Source of the DNA: Bacillota bacterium
Lineage (GTDB): Bacteria > Bacillota > Sulfobacillia > Sulfobacillales > Sulfobacillaceae
DNA: 64,000 nt
Direction of reading: 5' to 3'
NCBI GenBank assembly: GCA_021820485.1
Contig: JAKADO010000004.1
Span: forward strand, 1 to 64,000
The notes beneath the pieces were generated by a model. It did no database searches. It saw only the letters and a program-made list of their open reading frames with translations, and was not told where the DNA came from. The position numbers and the translations under genes were made by a program. How positions within the stretch are numbered: the stretch's first letter is position 1; the number at the start of each line of letters is the position of its first letter. Positions 26,466 through 34,670 of the stretch are shown here, in pieces.

Positions 26466-27904
26466 TCCTCCTCTCCGGGCGCGAGCACCTTGAGGGCCGC
26501 TGCCGCCTTATTCAACGACTCTTGGTATTCCAGTTTCGCGTCACTGTCAGCGACAATGCCAGCACCAGCCTGGACGTACGCCATGTCTTGCTCGATTTCC
26601 AGCGTCCGAATGGTGATGCACGCATCCAAATCCCCACGGTGTGACCAATATCCGACGATGCCGCCGTATGCTCCGCGCGCAACCGGCTCCAATTCCTCAA
26701 TGATTTCCATAGCCCGGATTTTCGGAGCCCCCGTCAGTGTGCCGGCCGGAAACGACGCTGCGAGAACATCCAGGGCGTCCATATCCTGGCGCAGTCTCCC
26801 TCGCACCTCGGAAACGATGTGCATCACGTGCGAATAGAGCTCCTTCACCATAAATTCCTCGACGGTGACCGTTCCGTACTCACAGATGCGGCCGAGATCG
26901 TTCCGAGCCAAGTCAACCAGCATCACGTGCTCAGCCCGCTCCTTGGGATCACTGAGAAGGCTTTCCCACAAGGCGGCATCCTCCTCTGCGGTCTTGCCGC
27001 GCGGCCGGGTCCCGGCAATGGGCCGATTGATGGCCATGTCCTTCTCCACACGCACCAACGTTTCTGGGGATGAGCCCGCAAGCGTGCGTCGGGGCGTATC
27101 CATGAAAAACAGATATGGCGATGGATTCACATGGCGCAACCGCCGGTAAAGATTGAAGGGATCGCCCGCAATCCGGGCGCCCAACCGCTGCGACAGCACC
27201 ACTTGGAAGATGTCCCCCAGGACGATGTGCTCCTTGGCTCGCTCGACCATGGCGACGAACTCGGGCTCCGTCAACGTCGATTCCACTCCGGTCAGGGCGC
27301 GGGCAATCGGTTCGGCCAGCATCAACGGTTGGCGCAACGCCTCCACCAAAATCCCCAAACGCGCTCTGCCCTGGTCAACCTGATCGCGCATCGTCTCCAC
27401 AATGACGGTCACTTCCTGCCGACGATGGTCGAACGCCACCACCGCTTTGGGCCACACCCACTCCCAAGCGGGACCGCGGCGCTCGTGCTGGCGCGGTAAC
27501 CGCTCCAAATGACGGACCCAGTCATAGGCAAAGTAACCGACAGCGCCACCGACAAACGGAAGTTCCACCGCTTCAGGTACGGCGATGAGTTGCCGGGCTT
27601 GCTGCTTGCGGATGAGCACGAGGGGGTCAGTTTCTACTTCGGTCCCTTCGGGACTCACCAGCACTGCTTGGCCATTGGCCTCCAGCAAACGGGCCCATTC
27701 GCCGATGGCGATGAACGAATAACGGGCAACCTTGTCGTCGCCCTCCACACTTTCCAGAAGCGTATGCGCACCGAGGGGCCGCAGCCGCAGATAGGCGGAA
27801 ATCGGCGTCAGTTGGTCAACCGCATACTTTCGGACAATGCTGACATGTTCGGCCTGGCCATCATCCCAAATCTGCTCGCCGGACCTTGCTTCAATAATCT
27901 CCAA
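26456..27904 (-). CDS. trpE: Anthranilate synthase component I
   Basis: This 482-residue enzyme makes anthranilate from chorismate and ammonia. The chorismate-binding domain shows RNDLGRICEYGTV, FPAGTLTGAPKIRAMEII and AYGGIVGYW; an N-terminal LLESVEGDDKVARYSFI segment contains the LLES-type tryptophan feedback site. The open frame extends 33 codons upstream through the T-box terminator. I therefore use the TTG at 27904 (M-E-I-I-E-A-R-S), six bases after GGAGGG. It leads the trpEGDCFBA operon and is controlled by the T-box leader, probably together with allosteric inhibition. Confidence 0.95.
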
Positions 27905-27918
27905 ATTATTCCCTCCGC

Positions 27919-28196
27919 AAAAAACAATAAGACCCTCATCCTCAAGGGACGAAGGTTCCTCCGCGGTGCCACCCCAATTAGGCTGAAAGCCTCTCTCACA
28001 CATACGGGATTTGAAAACAAATCCGATATGCCTTCCTGGTTAACGGAGGAAGAATCCGGCTACGCCTACTGCATCTTCGGGTAGCAGCTCCTGGGGCCAT
28101 TCGCCGTCTTTCCCTTGCCGGGCTCCCACCTTCTCCGGCTCGCTTGTAAGTTCCACGACGGGTACTCTTCCCATTCATCGCCTGTCGAAACATATT
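27919..28196 (-). promoter_or_regulatory. Tryptophan T-box riboswitch leader of trpEGDCFBA
   Basis: The minus strand carries the T-box GGTGGCACCGCGG (27961-27973) and a terminator hairpin (arms 27947-27956 and 27932-27941) followed by TTATTGTTTTTT. In stem I a loop-E-like AGTA on the 5' side faces GAA-TGG on the 3' side, placing a UGG tryptophan specifier at 28097-28099. This fits the operon downstream. Uncharged tRNA-Trp should therefore allow readthrough into trpE. Confidence 0.93.
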
Positions 28197-28202
28197 TATC
28201 CC

Positions 28203-28232
28203 ATGATAACAGCACTCACATGGTCCTGTCAA
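28203..28232 (-). promoter_or_regulatory. Sigma-A promoter of the trp operon
   Basis: Read on the minus strand: TTGACA (28227-28232), then TATCAT (28203-28208) at 18 bases, or TTATCA at 17. The predicted start near 28196 fits the beginning of the T-box stem I. It lies just after the winged-helix gene. Confidence 0.8.
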
Positions 28233-28243
28233 GGCATGCACGG

Positions 28244-28558
28244 CTATTGGCCCGGCCCATCCCGCAAGAACCGCAGCAGGTCACCCACTGTGAACCGGTT
28301 CTCCACTGGGTGACGCAATGGCTGGTCAAAATGCACCACGTAGCGGTTGCGCCGCCCAACCCGTTGCCGGGACACGTATCCCTCATTGGCTAAATCGGCA
28401 ACAATGCGCTGCACCGCCCGCTCCGTAATCCCCACCTGACGGGATAAATCGCGGGCGCGGATCATGGGTTCCTGCGCAATGAGAATGAGAACGTGGCCGT
28501 AGTTGGTTAAAAATGTCCATGATATCAAAGCGCCTTGCGCCGGGGTATCGTTCGGCAT
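28244..28558 (-). CDS. Winged-helix transcriptional regulator (MarR-like)
   Basis: This 104-residue protein is a compact winged helix: MIRARDLSRQVGITERAVQR then IVADLANEGYVSRQRVGRRN, ending in RYVVHFDQPLRHP. It resembles small MarR/ArsR-type regulators that appear as single-domain proteins. No ligand or metal site is evident. The ATG at 28558 follows GGAGGAGGT. It is downstream in the recG direction, and the trp promoter starts 12 bases after its stop codon. A role in trp control is possible by position only, since the T-box already explains regulation. Confidence 0.8.
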   Translation of the reverse strand: MPNDTPAQGALISWTFLTNYGHVLILIAQEPMIRARDLSRQVGITERAVQRIVADLANEGYVSRQRVGRRNRYVVHFDQPLRHPVENRFTVGDLLRFLRDGPGQ

Positions 28559-28603
28559 ACCGACCTCCTCCCACGGAAGCTCCGCAGCATCTATCGTTTG
28601 TCT

Positions 28604-30724
28604 TTAGTGTAGCACATGGCCGGGAAGTGCCGCTTCGAGAGCCTCGAATACCCAGGTTCTCAGTCCCTGATGAACGTCATGGGCCAGCTCTGGATCCTCG
28701 GTTAAAATGGCGCGCGCCACCTCGCGGGCGTGCTCCAACAGGGCTAAGTCCTTCAACGGATTGGCCAATTGAAACCCGGCCACACCGTGCTGACGCACCC
28801 CCAACACTTCGCCCGGACCGCGGATTTCCAGGTCATGTTCGGCCAGCTTCAAACCATCTTGCGTTTCCACCATCGCCTTGAGGCGTGCTTCTCCCTCCGG
28901 GGTAGACGGGTCCGCCAGCAAGAAACACTCCGACGCGTGCTGCCCACGCCCCACGCGCCCCCTGAGTTGATGCAACTGAGCCAATCCAAAGCGATCGGCA
29001 CCTTCGATGACAATTACCGTAGCATTGGGGACATCAACCCCGACTTCCAAAATAGTGGTTCCCACCAGCACGTCGATCTCGCCATCGCGAAAGGCCTCCA
29101 TCACGATGGACTTGTCTTTCGCGGACATGCGGCCATGAATCAAGCCGACCCGCCATCCGGGAATTTTCTGCATACCCTCCGCCAATAATGTCGCAGCACG
29201 GCCCTGACTTTCTTCACTCTCCTCTACCAGCGGGCAAATCACATAGGCCTGGCGCCCCTGTCGAACAGACTCCATCACCTTCAAGTACGCGTCGCGCCGA
29301 TCCTTCATGGGCACGTGGTGGGTCGCGATGGGCTGTCGCCCAGGCGGCAGTCCGCGGATCTGCGACACTTGGAGATCCCCGTAAAGGGTCAAAGCCAGCG
29401 TTCGGGGAATGGGTGTGGCTGTCATCACCAGCATATGGGGGAACAGTCCCTTTGCCCCTAACTGCGCCCGTTGTCGGACCCCAAAGCGATGCTGCTCGTC
29501 CACGACCACGGCACCCAACCGTCCGAATTCCACGCCCTCCGACACCAAGGCCTGCGTACCAATGGCCACCAAGGGCTCATCGCTGGCCAGTCTGGACTTT
29601 AACGCCGCCCGATCGCGTCCCCGACCCGTCACAAACAGAACAGTGACGCCAAACGGGGACAGCAAGCGCTCAAACAACAGAAAGTGTTGTTCGGCCAGCA
29701 ACTCGGTTGGGGCCATCAACGCAGCCTGATACCCGCTGCCAACCGCCGAGACCATGGTCAGGGCGGCCAGCATGGTCTTCCCGGATCCCACATCGCCTTG
29801 TAGCAGACGGGCCATTGGGCGATGGTCGGACAAGTCCCGACGAATCTCCTCCCAGGCGCCTGCCTGCCCCGTCGTGAGCTGAAACGGCAAGCCATCAAGG
29901 AACCGGGACACCAACCGATTAGCCGTATCCAGCGCGGGCGCCTCCACCCCCGGCTCGGTCCGATGAAGCCATAACACGGCCAAGGACATCCGCAGAAACT
30001 CGTCAAACACCAATCGACGCCGCGAGCGCTCCAACTCGTCCGCGTTGACGGGAAAGTGCTGGTGAAGAATGGCCCATGCCCGTTCCGGCAGATCCTCCTG
30101 CTTCTTCAGCATCTCGGGTAAGGGATCGGCCATTTGGGCGGCCCAGCGCGGCACGACGCGCTCGGCCAATTCCTGCACAAACCGCTGCTTCAAATCACCG
30201 GCCAGGGGGTAAACCGGAATCAGCCCCAACCGCGGGGCCTGCCCGGTTTCCAGCACTTCCACTTCGGGGTGCGTCATGGACAGGCGGTTTCGAAACGCCT
30301 CAACCCGTCCCGACAGGACCACATCGGCACCGGGCACCAGTTGGCGCTTCAGCCAGGCAGCATGAAAGAACGTGACCTCGAGGGTTCCCGTGCCATCGGC
30401 AACGCGCACCTTTAGATAGCTCCTGCGAGGACCCGGAAACCGCATCTCCGCCGCCTCAACACGGGCCCGAACGGTGGCGTGCACACCCGGCCGAAGCTGC
30501 CATATCGGCGTCAATACGGTACGGTCAACGTGCCGCCGCGGCCACAGCGTCACCAAGTCCTGAATGGATTCGACCCCCAGCTTGGCGAAGTCCTGTGCTC
30601 GTTTGGGACCCACGCCGGGCAATCGCCCAACGCCGTCAGCCAAGCCTAAGCCTGCCAGACGATCTCCATCCAGGGACTTTGATGGGGCACCTGCACGAGT
30701 TCGGCGTTGAATGCGTCCTGCCAA
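28604..30724 (-). CDS. recG: ATP-dependent DNA helicase RecG
   Basis: This 706-residue superfamily 2 helicase remodels stalled replication forks. An N-terminal helix-hairpin-helix-like GVGRLPGVGPKRAQDFAKLG and OB-type wedge domain precede the motor: Walker A LLQGDVGSGKTMLAAL, the DEQHRFGVRQR box, the VMTATPIPRTLALTLYGD motif III and the QLRGRVGRGQHASECFLL motif VI. The ATG at 30724 overlaps the end of fakA by 79 bases. GGAGGAGG lies about 12 bases upstream, a little far, so an internal TTG start cannot be excluded. It belongs to the asp23-fakA-recG run. Confidence 0.95.
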   Translation of the reverse strand: MAGRIQRRTRAGAPSKSLDGDRLAGLGLADGVGRLPGVGPKRAQDFAKLGVESIQDLVTLWPRRHVDRTVLTPIWQLRPGVHATVRARVEAAEMRFPGPRRSYLKVRVADGTGTLEVTFFHAAWLKRQLVPGADVVLSGRVEAFRNRLSMTHPEVEVLETGQAPRLGLIPVYPLAGDLKQRFVQELAERVVPRWAAQMADPLPEMLKKQEDLPERAWAILHQHFPVNADELERSRRRLVFDEFLRMSLAVLWLHRTEPGVEAPALDTANRLVSRFLDGLPFQLTTGQAGAWEEIRRDLSDHRPMARLLQGDVGSGKTMLAALTMVSAVGSGYQAALMAPTELLAEQHFLLFERLLSPFGVTVLFVTGRGRDRAALKSRLASDEPLVAIGTQALVSEGVEFGRLGAVVVDEQHRFGVRQRAQLGAKGLFPHMLVMTATPIPRTLALTLYGDLQVSQIRGLPPGRQPIATHHVPMKDRRDAYLKVMESVRQGRQAYVICPLVEESEESQGRAATLLAEGMQKIPGWRVGLIHGRMSAKDKSIVMEAFRDGEIDVLVGTTILEVGVDVPNATVIVIEGADRFGLAQLHQLRGRVGRGQHASECFLLADPSTPEGEARLKAMVETQDGLKLAEHDLEIRGPGEVLGVRQHGVAGFQLANPLKDLALLEHAREVARAILTEDPELAHDVHQGLRTWVFEALEAALPGHVLH

Positions 30725-32076
30725 AAGGCTGCCTCCTCCCGCCGTGCATTTTGACTTAAGTACACTGTAATAACGCCTAAATGCGGGATTTCCCGCTGCA
30801 CCGCCGCTCCCAACGCTTGGCGGGACTCATACACCGTCCCCGCCCACTGATACCCCGTCCCGACCCGGTTGACGATCCACCAACGCATGGCGCGTAGACA
30901 CGCCTCCATTCGCTCGCGATTGACGCTCCATGATTCACCGGGATCGTATTCCATCGTTACCTGGCCCGCCGCCCCCACGGACGGCACCGCCAAACCCTGC
31001 TCCAACGCTTGCGGCGGGTTAATCCAGAGGGTGTGGGGCGCATCGACGCCCACTTCGGGCGTCAGTACGCGGTGGGCATCACGAAACAGCGGGTGGAGCG
31101 GGACCGGCGCAACGACGGTCAATCCCGGCGCTATATGGCGCTCGGCCACCTGTTGTCGCATATCCAAGCACTCCATCTGGCGAATGTCGCCGACACGGGT
31201 CAGGAGCTCCATCAGGCGAACTGGTTGGTCGGTATGCACGTGGATTTTCAGTTGATCCCGGCCCGGCGCAATCACAACCGAATCTCCAATGCGGGGCAAT
31301 TGCTCTGACAGGAATTCGGCCGGGTCCTCCATGCGGAACCGGTACACGAGGGCCTCAACATCATAAAAATAGGGAATCTCTGCATCATCCGCCACCGCAT
31401 GATGCGAATGCGTGGCTTTAGGCAGCGACTCGGCCACAGGGGCTGGCCCTTCGCCACGAGCCGCCAATAGCCAGCCACGCACCAAGGACACGTATCCCAA
31501 TGCGCCGGCATCCACCATGCCGGCATGGGCTAGCGCAGGCAACTGCTCTTGCGTGTGGAGCAGCGCCTCTTCTCCTGCGTCCACCGCGCTGGACAGACAC
31601 CCGATTAGATCCCCATCATCCCGGCATCCCTCCGCCATGGCATCAGCGACCGTCAGAATTGTTCCCTCCACGGGATGCGCGACCTGCTGTCGGGCCCGCT
31701 CGGCTGCCCGTCGAAAGGCGCGCTTCAGGTCGCGCGCCTCAAAAAAAGACAGCGCCTCGGATGACTCAGAAAACCCCATCAGTATTTGCGACAAAATCAC
31801 TCCCGAATTGCCCCGCGCACCCATCAGCGCACCGTCGGCAATCCTTTGCCACACAGCCGCCAAGGTGCTGTCACCGTTCGACCGCATGGCGCGCACAGCA
31901 CTTTCCACCGTTCCCACCATATTGTGCCCCGTGTCTCCATCTGGCACGGGAAAGACATTCAGTTGATTCAGTTGCTGCTCGTGCCGGGCCAACTCGGCCA
32001 ATCCACCCTCCATCCAGGTCATTAGGGTGGCACCGACCATACGCCATAATCCCGGCTGTGCGACTTCATTCGCCAA
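30646..32076 (-). CDS. fakA: Fatty acid kinase subunit FakA (YloV, DhaL-type)
   Basis: This 476-residue protein carries an N-terminal DhaL ATP-binding domain with NVFPVPDGDTGHNM (metal- and ATP-binding Asp residues) and GARGNSGVILSQILMGF. FakA phosphorylates fatty acids presented by FakB (DegV family) for phospholipid synthesis. The middle and C-terminal domains follow, but the total is shorter than the Bacillus protein (about 550), mainly at the C-terminus. I use the TTG at 32076, nine bases after GAAGGAG; the upstream TTG at 32094 would overlap the ribosome site. Position after asp23 and before recG is the classical Firmicutes order. No fakB is in the window. Confidence 0.9.
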   Translation of the reverse strand: MANEVAQPGLWRMVGATLMTWMEGGLAELARHEQQLNQLNVFPVPDGDTGHNMVGTVESAVRAMRSNGDSTLAAVWQRIADGALMGARGNSGVILSQILMGFSESSEALSFFEARDLKRAFRRAAERARQQVAHPVEGTILTVADAMAEGCRDDGDLIGCLSSAVDAGEEALLHTQEQLPALAHAGMVDAGALGYVSLVRGWLLAARGEGPAPVAESLPKATHSHHAVADDAEIPYFYDVEALVYRFRMEDPAEFLSEQLPRIGDSVVIAPGRDQLKIHVHTDQPVRLMELLTRVGDIRQMECLDMRQQVAERHIAPGLTVVAPVPLHPLFRDAHRVLTPEVGVDAPHTLWINPPQALEQGLAVPSVGAAGQVTMEYDPGESWSVNRERMEACLRAMRWWIVNRVGTGYQWAGTVYESRQALGAAVQREIPHLGVITVYLSQNARREEAAFWQDAFNAELVQVPHQSPWMEIVWQA

Positions 32077-32422
32077 CGGCTCGGACTCCTTCAATGTGTA
32101 TGTTGATGTGATCTGGGTAAAGGCCGACCGCGTCCTTTAGCGCTGCATTGATTTGGTCGGCCACCTGCCGGCCAATCTGCGCCATCCGCATGCCATACTG
32201 CACCACCAGATGCAGTTCGACGCTGTAATGCCCATCGGGAAGTTCAGTGACCCGTACACCGCGTCCAATCACATCATGCCGAACCAGGCTGTTGAGGTTG
32301 TCGCCAAGGCCGTGCTGGGTCATGTGGACCACCCCGGGAACGGCCAATGCGGCGCGGGATGCGATGGCCCCCAAAACCTCGTCATGGACCACGGTCTGGC
32401 CCCATTCGGTGCGCTTCTCCAT
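32066..32422 (-). CDS. Asp23/Gls24-family envelope stress protein (YloU)
   Basis: This 118-residue protein has the Asp23 domain (VVHDEVLGAIASRAALAVPG then VVHMTQ; VELHLVVQYGMRMAQIGRQV), including the conserved VNIHIEGV-like end DHINIHIEGV. Members localise near the membrane and respond to envelope stress, though their biochemistry is unclear. It is divergent from rpmB over 89 bases and precedes fakA, whose ribosome site lies inside its last codons. This is the same order as in Bacillus. Confidence 0.9.
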   Translation of the reverse strand: MEKRTEWGQTVVHDEVLGAIASRAALAVPGVVHMTQHGLGDNLNSLVRHDVIGRGVRVTELPDGHYSVELHLVVQYGMRMAQIGRQVADQINAALKDAVGLYPDHINIHIEGVRAVGE

Positions 32423-32444
32423 GCTGCCAACATCCTTTCGATGC

Positions 32445-32473
32445 TTGCATCTGCTTGGCTCCTATGTTACCAT
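32445..32473 (+). promoter_or_regulatory. Promoter of rpmB
   Basis: TTGCAT (32445-32450), 17 bases, TACCAT (32468-32473). The start would lie near 32480, leaving a leader of about 30 bases with the AAGGAGG ribosome site. The region also has to hold the divergent asp23 promoter, for which I see no good hexamers. Confidence 0.6.
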
Positions 32474-32511
32474 AGCTAAGAATGTCACGGCGTCGAAGGA
32501 GGGTCCGAATT

Positions 32512-32703
32512 ATGGCATATCGTTGCGAAATCTGCGACAAGCACACGGTTCATGGCAACAACGTGAGCCATTCGCACAAGAAAACCAAGCGCGTATGGAA
32601 GCCAAACATTCAGCGTGTTCGTGCGCGAATTGACGGCCGAACCAAGCGGATTTATGTGTGCACGCGTTGCCTTCGTTCCGGTCGGGTCGAGCGCGCCATC
32701 TAG
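32512..32703 (+). CDS. rpmB: Ribosomal protein L28
   Basis: This 63-residue large-subunit protein begins [20 protein letters not shown] and keeps both CxxC pairs (CEIC near the start and CTRC at 52-55), so it is the zinc-binding form. The ATG at 32512 follows AAGGAGG; an upstream GTG-like extension of arginines is not needed. It is the only plus-strand gene of this neighbourhood and ends head-on against hslO, their stop codons sharing CTAG (32700-32703). Confidence 0.97.
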   Translation: MAYRCEICDKHTVHGNNVSHSHKKTKRVWKPNIQRVRARIDGRTKRIYVCTRCLRSGRVERAI

Positions 32704-33581
32704 GTTGACGCGCTCTTCCGAAAGGATTCCAGTTCATCCGTTTGAAAGTGATAGGCTGTGCGGCAAAAGTGACAGGTCACCTCGGCGCCGCCATCGCTGA
32801 TGAGGTCCAAGAGGTCGCTGTCCGGCAAGGTTTTCAACATATCTTGAATCCGCTCCCGGTCGCACCAGCAACGCCATGCCAATGGCTCTTGGGAATACCA
32901 GTGAATCGGTTCGGGCAGCACTTCCTGCACTAGCGATTCCAACGTTTCGCCGTCGGCCAGCCGACGGCTTATTTGTGTCAACTGCTCAAACTGGCCCGCG
33001 ACGCGGTCAACCAGGTCCTTGGGACATCCAGGCAAGGCCTGAACCATCACGCCGCCCGCACCAATGACCAATCCTTCCGTCCCAACCAGCACACCAACGG
33101 ACACCGCACTCGCCACCTGATCGGACTGCCACAAGTAGTGCAGAAAGTCCTCACCAATCTCGCCCGATTGAAGCTCCACCTGACCCTGATATGCGTTGCC
33201 GAAGAGATCTTGCCGCATGACCCGAAAGTAGCCGTCAACGCCGACAGCTTGTCCCACCGGCAATTTGCCGTCCGCCCGCAGGGGGAGGTCGACCGCTGGG
33301 TGCTGCACCCGCGCGCGAAGACTCCCATCCGGACGGATTTCCGCCACCACCCGGCCCAAGGGACCACCGCCATTCACTTCGACGGTAATTCGTCCCACAT
33401 CCTCTTTCATATCGCTGCCCACCATGGCGGCCGTTGTCATCAGCCGGCCCATGGCGGCGGCAGCCACCGGCCATGCTTGATGGGCCAGTTGGGCCTCGCC
33501 TGCAGCCCCGGTGAGAGACACCGCCACCGCACGCAACAATCCCTCCGCTGCCGTCGCCCGAATCCGATAATCCGTTTTCAT
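32700..33581 (-). CDS. hslO: Redox-regulated chaperone Hsp33
   Basis: This 293-residue chaperone is activated by oxidation of a zinc site. The C-terminal redox switch is intact: CWC in WRCWCDRER and CHFC in [12 protein letters not shown], giving the CXC-x27-32-CXXC signature. The N-terminal domain ([20 protein letters not shown]) matches the family. I use the ATG at 33581, directly after the spoVM stop codon; a TTG nine codons upstream would overlap spoVM. It ends the long remA-to-hslO run. Acid and oxidative conditions during mineral oxidation would make such a chaperone useful (inference). Confidence 0.95.
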   Translation of the reverse strand: MKTDYRIRATAAEGLLRAVAVSLTGAAGEAQLAHQAWPVAAAAMGRLMTTAAMVGSDMKEDVGRITVEVNGGGPLGRVVAEIRPDGSLRARVQHPAVDLPLRADGKLPVGQAVGVDGYFRVMRQDLFGNAYQGQVELQSGEIGEDFLHYLWQSDQVASAVSVGVLVGTEGLVIGAGGVMVQALPGCPKDLVDRVAGQFEQLTQISRRLADGETLESLVQEVLPEPIHWYSQEPLAWRCWCDRERIQDMLKTLPDSDLLDLISDGGAEVTCHFCRTAYHFQTDELESFRKSAST

Positions 33582-33592
33582 CACCTCGTCTG

Positions 33593-33673
33593 TTACTTGG
33601 TGCTCCAAAACCCCAGCACTACCTGAAGAATTTTACCAATAAACCGCGGCACTTTAACGACTTGAACCTGCAT
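33593..33673 (-). CDS. spoVM: Stage V sporulation protein SpoVM (26 residues)
   Basis: The peptide begins MQVQVVKVPRFIGKILQVVL and ends GFWSTK. SpoVM of Bacillus is also 26 residues and reads MKFYTIKLPKFLGGIVRAML, then GSFRKD; the K-[LV]-P-[KR]-F-[LI]-G core, hydrophobic spacing and LG near the end all match, as quoted from memory. SpoVM is an amphipathic peptide that recognises the curved forespore membrane and anchors the SpoIVA coat scaffold. Its place next to rpmB, rpe and rsgA is the same as in Bacillus. The ATG at 33673 lies nine bases after AAAGG; an in-frame ATG three codons upstream is too close to that site. Too short for most gene finders. Confidence 0.85.
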   Translation of the reverse strand: MQVQVVKVPRFIGKILQVVLGFWSTK

Positions 33674-33708
33674 CGCACCCATCCTTTCTTTTGTCCCCGA
33701 ACCACAGG

Positions 33709-33930
33709 CTAAGATGCTGACAAGATCCGCCAGCCCACCCAAATCAATGCGCCACCGACAACGATTGGTCCTAGGCCGGCCCACAGCAGCCAAAGTCCGA
33801 TACCAAACGGCCAGATCCACAGCGGCAACACCTTCAAGATAAGCAGGGCCCCGGCAATGGCAATGACAACACCCCAGATCTTCTTAGGGCCATTGCTTCG
33901 AAATCGAAGACCATACCGGAAGGTTCGCAT
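33709..33930 (-). CDS. Small two-helix membrane protein
   Basis: This 73-residue protein has a basic N-terminus (MRTFRYGLRFRSNGPKK) and two or three hydrophobic segments (IWGVVIAIAGALLILKVLPL; GLWLLWAGLGPIVVGGALIW). I do not recognise a family. The ATG at 33930 follows GGTGGGGA; a longer frame starts 13 codons upstream without a ribosome site. It lies between rpe and spoVM, on the same strand. In Bacillus this interval holds thiN, which is not related. A spore- or envelope-related role is possible from position only. Confidence 0.65.
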   Translation of the reverse strand: MRTFRYGLRFRSNGPKKIWGVVIAIAGALLILKVLPLWIWPFGIGLWLLWAGLGPIVVGGALIWVGWRILSAS

Positions 33931-34004
33931 ATTCCCCACCCCCTTCGCCAGCGTCGATGACTGTGGCAATCATCATGCTACGAAGGCGGGCAAGGAAAGG
34001 TGCC

Positions 34005-34646
34005 TCAATCGCGGCGAAGAATTTTGATGCGCTCGACGGGATCCGTCGCGCCAAACACATAAGATCCGGCCACGAGAATTTCGGCGCCGGCCTCCCGCGC
34101 CTGCGGCGCCGTCTCGGCATTGATTCCGCCGTCAACTTCAATCAAGGGACGCGCCCGATCGCCGCGCAGCGAGACGACTCGCCGCAACTTATCCAACGCC
34201 CTCGGCCAAAACGCTTGACCGCCAAACCCGGGGTTGACACTCATCACCAGCACATAGTCCAGCTCTGGCAGGATGTCGACCAAGACTTCCACCGGTGTGG
34301 CCGGGTTAATCGCAACGCCGGCCAGGGCCCCGACCTCGTGAATGAGGCCAACCGTCCGCTCCAAATGGGGACACGCCTCGACATGAACGGAAATCATATC
34401 GGCCCCAGCTTTTCGGAATTCGGACACGTATCGATCGGGTTCCACAATCATCATATGCACATCCAGCGGCAGATCAGTCGCTTTTCGGACAGCTTCGACA
34501 ACCATGGGACCCATGGTAATATTCGGCACAAAGCGGCCGTCCATGATGTCCAGATGCAACAAGTCGGCCGCCCCGGCGACCTTTTCAATATCTTGCGCGA
34601 GATGCGCAAAATCCGCGGACAATATGGATGGAGCGATTTGCAGCAA
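34005..34646 (-). CDS. rpe: Ribulose-phosphate 3-epimerase
   Basis: This 213-residue TIM barrel interconverts ribulose 5-phosphate and xylulose 5-phosphate in the pentose phosphate pathway. Family marks: APSILSADFAHL, DLLHLDIMDGRFVPNITMG, VHMMIVEPDRY, VLVMSVNPGFGGQ and EVDGGINAETA, which supply the metal-binding His/Asp residues. The TTG at 34646 follows GGGAGG by eight bases. It follows rsgA closely, as in Bacillus. Confidence 0.97.
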   Translation of the reverse strand: MLQIAPSILSADFAHLAQDIEKVAGAADLLHLDIMDGRFVPNITMGPMVVEAVRKATDLPLDVHMMIVEPDRYVSEFRKAGADMISVHVEACPHLERTVGLIHEVGALAGVAINPATPVEVLVDILPELDYVLVMSVNPGFGGQAFWPRALDKLRRVVSLRGDRARPLIEVDGGINAETAPQAREAGAEILVAGSYVFGATDPVERIKILRRD

Positions 34647-34670
34647 CCATTCCGCCTCCCTTCGTTTGCC

